From assembly GCA_050633205.1 (NCBI GenBank), contig JBOEGA010000003.1, forward strand, positions 1 to 64,000: a stretch of 64,000 nt of DNA. The letters run 5' to 3'. Below the pieces are notes generated by a model. That model had not been told where the DNA came from, did no database searches, and saw only the letters and a program-made list of their open reading frames with translations. The position numbers were made by a program, and so were the translations under genes. The stretch comes from CBDHHC01 sp050633205 (GTDB lineage: Bacteria; Pseudomonadota; Alphaproteobacteria; Rhizobiales; CBDHHC01). Shown here one piece after another: positions 16,860 to 26,800 of this stretch (positions within the stretch are counted from its first letter, which is position 1; each line of letters begins with the position of its first letter).

Positions 16860-17645
16860 TTAGTGACCCGGGTGTTCTGCATCATGAAGATAGATACATN
16901 NATAGATGCATGTCAGGGTTGCGAAAACGAAAGCCTGTAGAAACGCTACCAGCAATTCCAGTGCTGTCATTGCAAGTAGTCCGGACAAAGTTAACAAAGC
17001 CCCTAAAAGACCAAGAAAACCTGCCTGCCCGAGCGTGATAACAAAACCTGCGAAAATTTTCATTGTAATATGACCAGCCAGCATGTTGGCGAATAGACGC
17101 ACTGACAGGCTGATTGGACGTGACAGGAATGAAATGATTTCTACAGGGATCAGGATTATCAAAAGAAGAGGAGGTACATCAGGTACAAAAAGTTTCAGAA
17201 ACCCGATACCGTTCTTCCAGATACCACACAGAATTACCACTGACATAACCAGCATAGCCAGTCCGAAAGTGACGATGATATGACTAGTTACGGTGAAGCT
17301 GAAGGGCATCATGCCTTGCATATTCAGAACTAATACGAACGCAAATACAGTAAATACGAACGGAAAGTATTTCATTCCGGACGAACCAATATTGCTGCGA
17401 ACCATGTTAGCAACGAATTGATAGCATATTTCTGCAGTCAGCTGCATGCGATTAGGCACAAGTGCACGGCCGCGCATACTGAACATCAGGAAGCCACCAA
17501 TCAGGACACACGCAAACACCATAAACAAAGAAGAATTTGTAAATGACACGTCATATCCAAAAACGTTAATTTCTACGATTGGAAAAATCTCAAACTGGTG
17601 CATTGGACCGTGTCCGCCACCATGTTCTCCGCTATTAGATGCCAC
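16860..17645 (-). CDS. atpB: ATP synthase F0 subunit a, with an assembly join near the C-terminus
   Basis: A protein of about 257 true residues. Membrane helices are visible throughout; the essential Arg lies in SLSVRLFANMLAGH, facing the c-ring Glu. The start is a GTG at 17645 after GGGGG. Near the C-terminus the sequence reads TCIY-X-CIYLHDAEHPGH: the Ns at 16900-16901 are flanked by two near-identical 10-mers, ATGCATCTAT and ATGTATCTAT. Removing 12 bases (one copy plus Ns) keeps the frame and gives the normal ending TCIYLHDAEHPGH. The gene is therefore intact in the organism. Confidence 0.93.
   Translation of the reverse strand: MASNSGEHGGGHGPMHQFEIFPIVEINVFGYDVSFTNSSLFMVFACVLIGGFLMFSMRGRALVPNRMQLTAEICYQFVANMVRSNIGSSGMKYFPFVFTVFAFVLVLNMQGMMPFSFTVTSHIIVTFGLAMLVMSVVILCGIWKNGIGFLKLFVPDVPPLLLIILIPVEIISFLSRPISLSVRLFANMLAGHITMKIFAGFVITLGQAGFLGLLGALLTLSGLLAMTALELLVAFLQAFVFATLTCIYXCIYLHDAEHPGH
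16900..16901. other. Two-base N run (contig join) inside atpB
   Basis: The Ns are flanked by ATGCATCTAT and ATGTATCTAT on the gene strand, a duplicated overlap differing by one base. The protein carries four extra residues here relative to the family pattern, so two contig ends that should have been merged were joined with Ns. Confidence 0.88.
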
Positions 17646-17691
17646 AGAATCCCCCTATTAAAATTCAAGGCTATATTGTTCCAAGGTGAGA

Positions 17692-18072
17692 TTATTTAAT
17701 CTCGATATCATTCTCACGACTGTTTCGTTTTTTCTTCTGCATTTCATTTGCAGTTCGCATAACAGTTCTTATGCCAGCGACCATGCCTAATACAAGCAAA
17801 ATCAACAGAAATATGGGCGTCGTCCCCAAAGCTCTGTCTAACCACCAGCCTAAAAACGCCCCAACGGCGGGTCCGGCGACCATTTCGGCTGCAATTCGGA
17901 AGGCATATGAATAAGCGCCGCTGGTATCCAGAGGTTTGGAGATTTTACTCTCCTCTTTGTCTCTGGCTTTTGAGATGCTGTTATCCAGTTGCCGCAGGCG
18001 CTTTTCGAAATCAGCGCGTTTCTTTTCGGACTGGAGGTCATCATCCCCGTTATTTCCGGCGGAATCAGTCAT
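17692..18072 (-). CDS. atpI: ATP synthase protein I (AtpI/AtpZ family)
   Basis: A protein of 126 residues with a charged, helical N-terminal half (KKRADFEKRLRQLDNSISKARDK) and two membrane helices separated by a GAFLGWWLDRALGTTP loop. The AtpI/AtpZ family helps assemble the c-ring and may carry magnesium. It is the first gene of the F0 operon with AAGGGA before the ATG, 46 bases upstream of atpB. The F1 genes are elsewhere, as usual in alphaproteobacteria. Confidence 0.85.
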   Translation of the reverse strand: MTDSAGNNGDDDLQSEKKRADFEKRLRQLDNSISKARDKEESKISKPLDTSGAYSYAFRIAAEMVAGPAVGAFLGWWLDRALGTTPIFLLILLVLGMVAGIRTVMRTANEMQKKKRNSRENDIEIK

Positions 18073-18523
18073 AAAATCCCTTTAGATCCAAATAACAGTT
18101 CAAATTTCAAGCTGTTCAAGATCGATCGCACATTAGATGGGCATCTACATTGTGTCAAGATCGTGTGATGCGACTTAACCTCCTGTTTTTTCTTAACAAA
18201 TAGTAAATCAAAATTAGTGCGGCAATCAGCCATAGTTTTTAACGTGCTTCAGTTGTTTTTTTGCAAGAGATTTCAACGCTTTTTTTGTGTGGTGAGGAGT
18301 TTTTGTCTCACATTGTCTGATCTCACGCCCAAATTCGCTGTGCTCATGGGCTCCGATGGGGCGAGGCTGGCGCCGCGCGCCTGCTTAGGCGCGTGGGCGG
18401 GGAGGCTTTATGAAGAATGGGGGCGGGCAAAATGCCCTGCCCCGCTGAGGTCGTTTTATGTACAGTCACGATAACTATGCGGAAAGAGGGGAGAACATTC
18501 GGTCTGGCTTAAAGGTCGTGGGG
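18073..18523. other. Intergenic region with a GC-rich repeat
   Basis: The first 200 bases are AT-rich and should hold the promoter of the F0 operon on the minus strand. From 18321 to about 18445 the composition jumps to GC-rich with hairpins; this is the repeat described separately. Apparent open frames across the repeat are by-products of its composition. Confidence 0.55.
18321..18443. repeat. GC-rich dispersed repeat with hairpins (copy A)
   Basis: Positions 18321-18363 match 43933-43973 over some 40 bases (TCTCACG-C, TTCGCT, GCTCA and CTCCGATGGGGCG are shared). Behind it are hairpins CGCGCC-6-GGCGCG (18376-18393) and a 9-bp stem with one bulge at 18420-18443 (GGGGCGGGC with GCCC-T-GCCCC). 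The GC content is far above the flanks. It is a non-coding repeat of unknown type. Confidence 0.65.
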
Positions 18524-19159
18524 CTAGCGTAGCAGGATTCGTTTTGCCCAGATGCGGAGGTTTGAACGGAGTTTTTTGGGAAATATGACTGTTATGGATG
18601 CTGCAATAACCAGCGTGCACAGGATTATCTTTGATATTGTTTCCATTGTTCCTTCAATAAGCAGGGCATGGACGACGGTTCCTGTAACTATGACCAGGGC
18701 GAGAATGCTGTGAGCGAATTTCCAGTTTTGTGGTCCAATATTCAGTCGTTTGCGAAATATTGCTAAAAGGGCTGTAGCAAAGAGCGCCCACATGGCTATT
18801 ACGCCCCAGTTAGAGAACGGTGTGGGGGATGAAAAGAGCAGGGCGTCAATTACGTCCGGGGGGCTGGTAATCCAGAGGCCGCCAATGTGTATGATCACCG
18901 CCAGGACGAGTATTGCACCTATCCAGCGATGGGCACGTCGCGAGAGGTGTGCACGCAATCCGGATAAATATCCGCCAATCAGCAGTGGCTGCAGGAGTAT
19001 GAGTGCCAGGGCGATGATGCCTGCAAAACAGGCTGTTATATAGACCGGTCCGCGCCAGGCAAGGAGCGGACTCGTCGCTGCCAGGGCAACTGGTACGCCG
19101 ATTGCGGCAACCAGAATTACCCAGACAAGGGATTTGAGAGAGAATTTCTTTGGGAGCAT
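18524..19159 (-). CDS. Ferric reductase-like transmembrane protein
   Basis: A protein of 211 residues with about six membrane helices. Histidines likely to bind haem occur in HRWIGAILVLAVIIHIGG and in HSILALVIVTGTVVHALL, paired on two helices as in ferric-reductase-like/NADPH-oxidase membrane domains. No FAD or NAD domain follows, so it is a membrane-only variant. It starts directly at the stop of the Tat-signal protein upstream (TAA ATG, no gap), so the two are translationally coupled and probably work as an electron-transfer pair. Confidence 0.75.
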   Translation of the reverse strand: MLPKKFSLKSLVWVILVAAIGVPVALAATSPLLAWRGPVYITACFAGIIALALILLQPLLIGGYLSGLRAHLSRRAHRWIGAILVLAVIIHIGGLWITSPPDVIDALLFSSPTPFSNWGVIAMWALFATALLAIFRKRLNIGPQNWKFAHSILALVIVTGTVVHALLIEGTMETISKIILCTLVIAASITVIFPKKLRSNLRIWAKRILLR

Positions 19160-19657
19160 TTATACCGGCTTAAGGACGAAATGTGCTTCGAGGCTGGTGT
19201 CTTTTGAACTTGGCATGATGGGGCGCAAAAAGACGGTTTCGAAGTCACCACTGTCGTAGGCCAGATGTCCGTGGGGCTGGCCAAATGCCGGGACAATCTG
19301 GGGCATCTCAAGGCGGAATACACCGTTTTTGTCAGTCAGTGTGGCTCCGTGGCTTTGTGGGTCGCTCTCATAACCTTCTGTTGTGTGTGCCCAGATCTGA
19401 ATACGCTGGCCAGCAAGTGGTGCACCATCACCTGCGCGGCGCACGGTTCCACTCATCCAGAATCCACCACGGCCGATCCGTTCTACTATGGGAGCTCCGG
19501 GCCGGTAATTATTGGCACCACCCCGCATTGAGGGAGTTGGGGGGAGGTCTTTCGCGTGAGCAGGCAGAAGAAAGCTGGAAAGCCCCGTTAATCCGGTCGC
19601 AATTACAGCGCCGCCTGTAGCGAGGAAACTACGGCGATTATGAAGAATAGTTTTCAT
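19160..19657 (-). CDS. Tat-exported protein with intradiol dioxygenase-like fold
   Basis: A protein of 165 residues. Start MKTILHNRRSFLATGG at 19657 has a near-perfect GGAGGAA site seven bases upstream and a twin-arginine motif (NRRSFLATGG). The mature part resembles the intradiol ring-cleavage dioxygenase C-terminal beta-sandwich: FWMSGTVRRAGDGAPLAGQRIQIW, then TLTDKNGVFRLEMP and PHGHLAYDSGDFETVFLRP. His residues in HGH and SHG could bind metal, but the usual Tyr/Tyr/His/His quartet is not clearly present, so catalysis is uncertain. It is paired with the ferric-reductase-like gene downstream. Confidence 0.72.
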   Translation of the reverse strand: MKTILHNRRSFLATGGAVIATGLTGLSSFLLPAHAKDLPPTPSMRGGANNYRPGAPIVERIGRGGFWMSGTVRRAGDGAPLAGQRIQIWAHTTEGYESDPQSHGATLTDKNGVFRLEMPQIVPAFGQPHGHLAYDSGDFETVFLRPIMPSSKDTSLEAHFVLKPV

Positions 19658-19813
19658 GTCGGTTCCTCCAGGCGAGTAAACTCTCGCCAAGCTGATACAA
19701 AAACATTAGATATGCCGAATTATAGAGTTTCTGTGGGTTCGAGATCAAATCACAAATTGGACATCTCAGTGTTTTAGATGAGGCCTGCCGAATGTTTGTC
19801 AAGGGAGCCGCCA

Positions 19814-20512
19814 GTGGTCTCATATTATCGCATATTTATCTTTGAAGCCGGGGTTAGCACTTTCAATACAAGTGAGCGCCATAATCCGGACAAGGCGGAC
19901 AAGTTTATCAAGGAGCTGCATAGTAATATGATGCCGGTTTCTGATGTACCTGCCGATATTTTGTCAGAAGATACAGTGCTGCTTGATTATATAGCACGCC
20001 GTGGACTGACCGGGGTATATGCCAGCAGAGACGGGTATATTATTGAGGATTGTGATCTGGTCTTTGATATTTTCTGGAAAGACAGTGTCAGGCAGAAGCT
20101 TTTGCAGTTATTTCCGAGGCACCGAATTCTGGTTGTAATGAACCATTCACATATTCCCGATTTTGGTTATGCCTTCTTTGAAAATGGTCAGATGCAGCGT
20201 ATTTTCCATATTACAGTCGAGGATGAGGCTGATATAGAGAGTGACTGTTATTTTGAAGGGAAAATATCTCAGGAAGAGATAGATCTGATAAAGCAGTCTG
20301 TAACCCGTTCTGATAATCTCAGTGATGCCTATGATGTTATTATTGAAAATCAGGTTTTCAAAGATGTGAAGTTTGAGGATTTGAAAAAGTCCATGATAGG
20401 CTGGGCGCTGGGGAGATATTCTGTTTCTGACAGTCTGGATGTTTTTGGAAAGAGTGGATATTCCTTCTACCGGAAAAGACCATGGTGGCATCGGCTTATC
20501 CCGGGGCGCTGA
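19814..20512 (+). CDS. Protein of unknown function, 232 residues
   Basis: The GTG at 19814 is preferred because AAGGGAG lies six bases upstream and the sequence MVSYYRIFIFEAG looks like a genuine N-terminus; an ATG at 19778 is an alternative. The protein is soluble, acidic and alpha/beta in appearance, with a HRILVVMNHSHIPDFGYAFFENGQ core and a basic tail (RKRPWWHRLIPGR). I do not recognise a family. It is a single gene between divergent and convergent neighbours. Confidence 0.65.
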   Translation: MVSYYRIFIFEAGVSTFNTSERHNPDKADKFIKELHSNMMPVSDVPADILSEDTVLLDYIARRGLTGVYASRDGYIIEDCDLVFDIFWKDSVRQKLLQLFPRHRILVVMNHSHIPDFGYAFFENGQMQRIFHITVEDEADIESDCYFEGKISQEEIDLIKQSVTRSDNLSDAYDVIIENQVFKDVKFEDLKKSMIGWALGRYSVSDSLDVFGKSGYSFYRKRPWWHRLIPGR

Positions 20513-20534
20513 GCCGGGGATAAGCTATGTGTGT

Positions 20535-21452
20535 TTATCTGGTTTGCCCATATGGTACCGGATAGGTTGGCAGCTTCAGTATTTTGGCGGCCTGTTCCGG
20601 AGTGGCTATCGGGCGGTTATAGAATTTTGCTACTTCTATGACTTCATTGACCAGTTCGAGGTTGGTTGGGGTTCTTGGCCCGCCATAGGGTTCGATGCCG
20701 ACCTGGACATGTCCACCCTGTTTGATGGCTTCTTCTGCTATTCCGCATTCTACGCAGTCTCCACCAAAGTTGGAAACCAGCCAGGGGAGTTTGCTGTTGC
20801 CGATCATTTCAAGGTAAGCGGCGAGGCCGGTTGGGGTTGGTGGAAGACCGAAGGACAGGGATTCAGCACCGAAATAGAGTTTGATGATGCCGCCCTGAGG
20901 CAGTTTTCCGGCCTTGTGAAATGCCATAATAAATTTCAGGAATCCGGGTTCGAATATAGAGATACTCATACCGATCTTCAGTTTGCGGCAGGTTTCTACG
21001 AAGTAGTGTGAATCCTGCATATCGTTGCGATAGACCCTTTTTGTCGGGTAATACAGTCCGTCTTTATTTAAGGCAGAGAAGTTCACACTGCCGGGGTCTA
21101 CGAGTCCCTGAGCGATCAGTCCTTCTTCGGCCATTTTTACTATGTGAGAATATCTGGTTTCTACCGGAGTGTCTTCCGGGTCTCCGGGCATGGTTGGTGT
21201 CAGGATGGCATCCGGTCTGACTTTCAGAAGTTTTCGCCACGGGCCTGAATAGAGTTCTGCATCCATAAAGCCGGGGCCACCGAAGACTGGCTCTTCAGTG
21301 TGGTTGTGAATGAGTGCAGCACCGGCTTCCATGCAGGCGACGGCCTGTTCAACGATTTCCTCATCGCCATAGGGGGCATTCGGGTTTTGCTTTTTGGTTA
21401 CAACGCCGTTGAGTGATGCTTCTATTATGAGTGGCGTATCTGAAAGGTCCAT
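20535..21452 (-). CDS. BKACE family beta-keto acid cleavage enzyme (DUF849)
   Basis: A protein of 305 residues of the family typified by 3-keto-5-aminohexanoate cleavage enzyme (Kce). The zinc-binding HNH appears in ALIHNHTEE and the second ligand region in VQVGIEPYGGPRTPTN. These TIM-barrel enzymes condense a beta-keto acid with acetyl-CoA to give acetoacetate and a new CoA ester; substrates vary widely. AGGAG lies six bases before the ATG. Neighbours do not define a pathway (a LysE exporter is 39 bases upstream on the same strand). Confidence 0.85.
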   Translation of the reverse strand: MDLSDTPLIIEASLNGVVTKKQNPNAPYGDEEIVEQAVACMEAGAALIHNHTEEPVFGGPGFMDAELYSGPWRKLLKVRPDAILTPTMPGDPEDTPVETRYSHIVKMAEEGLIAQGLVDPGSVNFSALNKDGLYYPTKRVYRNDMQDSHYFVETCRKLKIGMSISIFEPGFLKFIMAFHKAGKLPQGGIIKLYFGAESLSFGLPPTPTGLAAYLEMIGNSKLPWLVSNFGGDCVECGIAEEAIKQGGHVQVGIEPYGGPRTPTNLELVNEVIEVAKFYNRPIATPEQAAKILKLPTYPVPYGQTR

Positions 21453-21491
21453 GGGGGGCTCCTGAGCTTCAGGTTTTGTTATAAACCTGGC

Positions 21492-22118
21492 TTATTTTTT
21501 ATCGAACGCCAGTTTAGCAGCAAGGCTTAAGAATATAAAGCTGGTTGCATATTGCAGAATTTTGGAAAAGCCCTCATTCTGCGTGAGGAATTTTCCCAGA
21601 CTGCCTGCTGTTATACCGACAACTGCATTTATTATTGTGCCACCAATATTCAGTATTGCACCAAATATCAGGAATTGTGTGAGTATGGGGCCGTGGGACG
21701 GGGTAATGAACTGGGGGATAATGGCAAGGATAAACAGTAAAATTTTCGGGTTCAGAAGGCATACCAATGTGCCATCCCGCCAGGCTTTGAAAGCTCCTCC
21801 TGAAGGTATGTTATGTGGTTCAAGTTTTGCCAGAGGTTTTCGTAATATGCTGAGAGCAAGCCAGATGAGATAGGTTACGCCACTCCAGCGGATTAACTCA
21901 AACATCAACGGATTTGCGGCGATCAGCGCTGCCAGTCCAAGGCCTGCTGCAAGGGAGTGAATAAATGCACCTGTGGCAATTCCCAGTGATGCGGCAACGC
22001 CTTCTTTGGGGCCTGATTTCAAGCCCTGCCCAAAGCAGAACAGCATGTCCGCGCCCGGTGTGAGGTTAAGAGCGAGTGCAATGGGAATGAAGATCAGGAC
22101 TGTTTGTAAATCGATCAT
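21492..22118 (-). CDS. LysE family amino acid/metabolite exporter
   Basis: A protein of 208 residues with six hydrophobic segments. The motif LNLTPGADMLFCFGQGLKSGPKEGVAASLGIATG near residues 17-50 is characteristic of LysE/RhtB exporters, which move amino acids or related compounds out of the cell by proton exchange. It shares orientation with the BKACE gene downstream and could be co-transcribed with it; the substrate is not readable. Confidence 0.87.
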   Translation of the reverse strand: MIDLQTVLIFIPIALALNLTPGADMLFCFGQGLKSGPKEGVAASLGIATGAFIHSLAAGLGLAALIAANPLMFELIRWSGVTYLIWLALSILRKPLAKLEPHNIPSGGAFKAWRDGTLVCLLNPKILLFILAIIPQFITPSHGPILTQFLIFGAILNIGGTIINAVVGITAGSLGKFLTQNEGFSKILQYATSFIFLSLAAKLAFDKK

Positions 22119-22509
22119 GGGTGGGGGACCGTTCCTGTGTTTTGATTTTTGGAGATTATATTAGGTGAAGGCTGCTTCCGGGAAGGGGCTATTGGCAGAA
22201 AATGATGTATTTACTGCTCTACCCCAATCTCCCACTTCCACCCTTATGTACTCTCAAGCTTATAAATCCTGACTATGTTTTGTCCTTAGTAATCTTTGAT
22301 TGGTAGGGCTGACTTCCGGGGACAGGCAGGAAGCCTTACACTTGCTACATCAAACCAGGCTTTTGTTATTGTTATATACACGCAAGAGATAGATGGATTA
22401 TTGCCTCTAAACATGGGCTGGGACAGTGGAATTTATAGTGGTTGGTGAGGTGATACATAATTCTATATGAAAAAGTATCTGCATTTTAATAATTAGTAGT
22501 CAAAAATAC
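22119..22509. other. Intergenic region between fic and lysE
   Basis: About 390 AT-rich bases with no convincing gene or RNA. It separates an accessory-type gene (fic) from core neighbours. Confidence 0.4.
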
Positions 22510-23682
22510 TTAATCACTCGGATTGCGGTAAATATCAAGAACTTCATGCGCAGAGTAAATGCGATATCTTTGCTTGCCTGTTTTTTCTTTTAAAATGCCA
22601 CACTTTGCTAGCTGATTAATCGCTGCTCTAGCTGCTGCCGGGCTGGCTCCCGTTACCCTCTCCACGGTCTTTGATGTAACAATAGGGTGCCACGCAAGAT
22701 TCTCTAACATAACTCTTGCCGTAGATTTTTTTCTGAATTTATGTTCTTGCAACCATCCAGCAAATAGCTGATCTAAACGGGATACCGCAGTCTCAGCATC
22801 ATCAACCGCGCTAATAATAGCATTAGACAGGTGAGAAATTAGAGGTAAATAATCGAGTCTTTGCTGAGCTGCCTTTAGAGCCGAATAATAGTCTGATTTA
22901 AATGCTGAGATGTACGGCGCTAAATATAATGGTGTATGACCTGCAGCAGCTAACATTAAAGGTAGCAAGAGTCTGCCAACTCTACCATTACCATCCGCAA
23001 ATGGATGTATGGCTTCAAAGTGTGTGTGTGCTACAGCGAGCTGAGTTATAACACTCTGGTGGACTTGCTGCATACCATCACATTGAAGAAACTTAATATG
23101 TTCTACCATACATTCCAACACATTGGCATATGGAGGAGGGTTATAAGTAGAGTTTGAAAAACCAGTTCCACCTATTCTAACCTGTTTTCTGCGAAACTCA
23201 CCTGGTGTCCCATGTTGCCTTAAATATTCTTTATCTCCCTGCATTAGAGATTTATGCAGTTTTTCTATCGTATGTATTGTGAAGGCATCATATCCGTTTT
23301 CCTTCACGTCTATTAGTGCACCTTCTAATGCTATGGCGTAATCTCTTACTAGAATATCTGCTTCACTAGCATCATTATCATCGGTTTCTTCTACTTCCAT
23401 AAGTGCATCCAGAGTAGAGTGTGTACCTTCAATGTCTGATGATGCTACAGCTTCCTGTCTTATGATAATACGGCTTAACAGAAAATGGGATGGGAACTGT
23501 TTAGCTAACTCATCTGCCCTTCCCAAGGCCACAGTTGCAGCACTGTGTTCTGGTTGAACGTCCCTCAGTATTATTGAATCTTCTGTGGGAGGTAATGGGA
23601 CCACACCAAAATAATTATCTTCTGGTGGAGGATATTTGATGAGCCTATCGCGAACAGCCGGTGCTAAGTGATTTCTTTTCAT
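22510..23682 (-). CDS. Fic family protein (class II), with C-terminal winged helix
   Basis: A protein of 390 residues. The Fic active-site motif HPFADGNGRVGR is complete, with His at about residue 226, so AMP transfer from ATP to a hydroxyl side chain is plausible. An N-terminal inhibitory motif of the form (S/T)xxxE(G/N) is present at S81-SDI-E85-G86, making it a self-inhibited class II Fic protein and not one needing a separate antitoxin. The C-terminal 60 residues look like a winged helix (RAAINQLAKCGILKEKTGKQRYRIYSA), able to bind DNA. GAGG lies five bases before the ATG, and large inverted repeats fill the promoter (23694-23788). It is likely a horizontally acquired gene. Confidence 0.9.
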   Translation of the reverse strand: MKRNHLAPAVRDRLIKYPPPEDNYFGVVPLPPTEDSIILRDVQPEHSAATVALGRADELAKQFPSHFLLSRIIIRQEAVASSDIEGTHSTLDALMEVEETDDNDASEADILVRDYAIALEGALIDVKENGYDAFTIHTIEKLHKSLMQGDKEYLRQHGTPGEFRRKQVRIGGTGFSNSTYNPPPYANVLECMVEHIKFLQCDGMQQVHQSVITQLAVAHTHFEAIHPFADGNGRVGRLLLPLMLAAAGHTPLYLAPYISAFKSDYYSALKAAQQRLDYLPLISHLSNAIISAVDDAETAVSRLDQLFAGWLQEHKFRKKSTARVMLENLAWHPIVTSKTVERVTGASPAAARAAINQLAKCGILKEKTGKQRYRIYSAHEVLDIYRNPSD

Positions 23683-23693
23683 GTTAACCTCAA

Positions 23694-23788
23694 AACCTAG
23701 CGTTAGAGTGGTAAAATATACATCTAACGCTAGGTTAATGTAATAATCTAGCGTTAGAGTTAATTTTATATCTTTTTACGCTAGGTTA
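23694..23788 (-). promoter_or_regulatory. fic promoter with four CTAGCG-type operator repeats
   Basis: Perfect 14-bp arms AACCTAGCGTTAGA (23694-23707) and TCTAACGCTAGGTT (23723-23736) flank a 15-base loop. On the minus strand this loop contains TATATT, which fits a -10 box with TTACAT 17 bases upstream. A second, looser pair follows: TCTAGCGT (23747) and ACGCTAGG (23778). A protein bound to these arms would cover the promoter. Autorepression by the Fic winged helix is a reasonable inference. Confidence 0.7.
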
Positions 23789-23838
23789 TGGGGGCAAGGA
23801 AGAAAGAGGTTTTCTTTCATTACATAAGAGTCAAAAAA

Positions 23839-26800
23839 TTAACTCGCTTCGCGGAAGCTCTCTGCTGTGGCCAGGTCTACGGATACCAGCTGGCTTACGC
23901 CTTTTTCGGCCATGGTTACGCCGAAGAGGCGGTTCATTCTGGCCATTGTCATTGGGTGGTGAGTGATGGTCAGGAACCTTGTGTTGGTGTTTTTGACCAT
24001 TTCTTCCAGCAATGTACAGAAGCGGTTTACGTTAGAATCGTCCAGCGGTGCATCGACCTCGTCCAGCACACAGATTGGTGACGGGTTGGTGAGGAAGACG
24101 GCGAAAATCAGAGACATTGCAGTCAGTGCTTTTTCACCGCCTGAAAGCAGTGTCAGAACCTGAGGTTTTTTCCCCGGAGGTTTTGCAATGATTTCGAGGC
24201 CAGCTTCCAGCGGGTCATCGGATTCAATCAGTTTCAGTTCTGCTTCACCACCACCAAAGAGAGTGGTGAACAGGCGTCTGAAGTGACTGTTTACCAGTTC
24301 AAAGGCTTCGAGAAGGCGTTTGCGTCCTTCGCGGTTGAGACTGGAGATGCCCTGACGGAGGCGAGTTATGGCCTGTTCAAGGTCTTCGCGTTCCTTGCTC
24401 ATGCCGCCGAACTGGTCTTCCAGTTCATTGGCTTCTTCTTCGGCACGAAGGTTAACACCGCCGAGGCGTTCGCGATCAACTTTCAGTTTCTGCAGTTGTT
24501 TTTCAACTTCAGCGATATCTGGAAGTTCTGTGCCTTCTTCGACTCCTGCCAGTTTCAGGCATTCATCTGGCGTGCAGCTTAATGCGTCGCGGATCTGACG
24601 GGAATGTTCTGTGCGTTTTTCTCTCGCTGCTTCAAGACGAGCTTCTGTGCGGGCCCGTTCCTCTTTTGCTTTTACAAGCTTGATCTGGATATCGCGGAGT
24701 GACTGTCCTGTTGCGTTCAGGCTGTTCTCTGCTGCTGCCAGACGGTCAGCTGCTTCCTGACGAGCGGCTTCAGCTTTGGTAATTTCGTTGAACAGTTTTT
24801 CACGCTGCTCGGCAATCGCCGCTGGAAGGTCCTGCATACCTTCATGCTCTTCTTTTACAGCTTCAAGACGCTGGTAAAGAGATTCAAGCTGGTCTTCAGC
24901 AGTATCGGCGCGCTTTACCCAGCGGTCTTTTTCCTGCGTAATGGTCTGCAGGCGCTCGTTACGCTGTCTGGTTTCGCGTTCTATGCCCATAGCGGCTGCT
25001 TTGGCGTCAGAGAAGGTGGCACGTTTTTCAGAAACACGGGCCTGCATGTCCTGCATCCGGGCTTCCAGATCGGTAATGGAATCAAACGCGTCAAGCTGAG
25101 CTTCGGCTTCTTCTTTTTTGTCTCTGGCCTCCTGCAGGGATTCCTGAATATGGGCTCTTGTTTCTGCAAGTGCAGCCAGCTTTTTACTGTTTTCCTGATT
25201 AGCGCGTTCTGCTTTGGAGAGGCCTGCTCTGGCATTCTCCAGTTGAGACTGCATCTGGCGCCATTCGTTACGCTGCTTTTTTTCATCATCCTGTGCATAG
25301 CGCAGGGCTTCAGCAAGTTCAGACTGTTCGAGTTCAAGGCCTGCAGATTCCTGCTGGGCATGAAGCATCTGCTCCTGAAGGCTTTCAAGACGGTTCTTTT
25401 CTTCAAGGCGTTTTGCGGCTGCTGTTGGTGCTTCAGAAGCAGCACTGTAGCCGTCCCAACGCCAAAGATCACCTTTGGTTGAGACAAGGCGCTGTCCGGG
25501 GGCCAGTCTGGCCTGTAACTGACGACCCAGTTCAGGCATAACTACACCGACCTGAGCCAGTCTGCGTTTTAGCTGTTCAGGGGCCCTTACGAATTGTGAA
25601 AGCGGGGTTACACCTTCGGGAAGTCTCGGATCTGCCTGTCCGTTTACTGTGCGCCAGTGTACCGGGGCATTCATGTCGGTTGGAGCATCAAGATCATCGC
25701 CAAGGGCTGTACCAAGTGCCATTTCGTATCCCGGTGCCACGTTAACAAGGTCTACAACCGGTGGCCACTCGCCTGTCGGAGCGGTAATAAGCAGTTTTTC
25801 CAGTGTGCGAACTTCTGTTTCAAGCTGCCTGGATTTCAGTTTTGAGGAGTTGGCCTGTTCGCGAATTTCTTTTTCACGGGCACGAATATCATTATGGGCC
25901 TGTTCAGAGTCGATGACCCTGCGCTCCATATTGGCGACAAGCTCAGCGAGTTGTTCTACCGAGATTACAAGTTCTGCGATCTTTTCCTGTTCGGAAACAG
26001 CTCCATCAAGGGAAGCATATTGTTCGACAACTTTGTTCTGCTGTTCTTCATAACGGTAGAGCTGCCTGGACTGCTCGATAACCGTCTGTTCCAGTTGCTT
26101 GTAAACGGCCCGTTTCTCAGCGGTTTCACCTGTCAGAGCAGAGAGAGCTTCTTCAGATTCAGCAAGAGCCTCTTCCGCTGCTTCCATGATTTCCCGGGCT
26201 TCGTCTTCGGCATCCGCACTGCCTTCAACCTGTTCCTGCAGAGAGGCCTGCTCCTGTTCCAGACGAGTGAGAGTGTCTCTGCCTTCCTGGATGAGGCTTT
26301 GCTCCCGCATAAGGTCATTCTGTAGCGCCTGAAGCTGGTTTGTCAGTTCCTGTTTACGATGGTTGGCGCGCTCTTCTTCCTTATCGAGGTTTTCGCCTTC
26401 GATTTTCAGGCGATGCAGAATTGCTGCGCGGGTTGCTTCTTCATCGCGCATTGGCTGCAGTTCATCAGATGTTTCTGATTGAGAGCGCAAAGCTGCTGCT
26501 TCAGCCTGAGTCTGGATACCGACTTCTTTCAGAATTTCCTGAAGGGTATTTTCTTCGGCATTAACAGCTTCACCAATTGCGACCCAGTTCAGGTGATAGG
26601 CGATAGCCTCGGACTGCTGGATCTCGGTTGAAAGTTCCTTATAACGGCGGGCCTGTCGTGCCTGACGTTTGAGGCTGTTCAGGCGGGTGCCGAGCTGGCC
26701 CATTATGTCCTGAAGGCGCTCCAGGTTGCTTTCTGCTGCTTTCAGTCGAAGCTCTGCCTCATGGCGGCGGCTGTATAGTCCGGTGATGCCAGCAGCTTCT

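Noticed and set aside
18217..18474. Open frame over the GC-rich repeat near 18.4 kb
   Set aside because: Follows from the repeat's composition; hairpins and homology to a second non-coding copy explain it.
22510..23682. Fic protein as part of a toxin-antitoxin pair
   Set aside because: The inhibitory motif is within the protein itself (S81-E85-G86) and no small antitoxin gene lies beside it.
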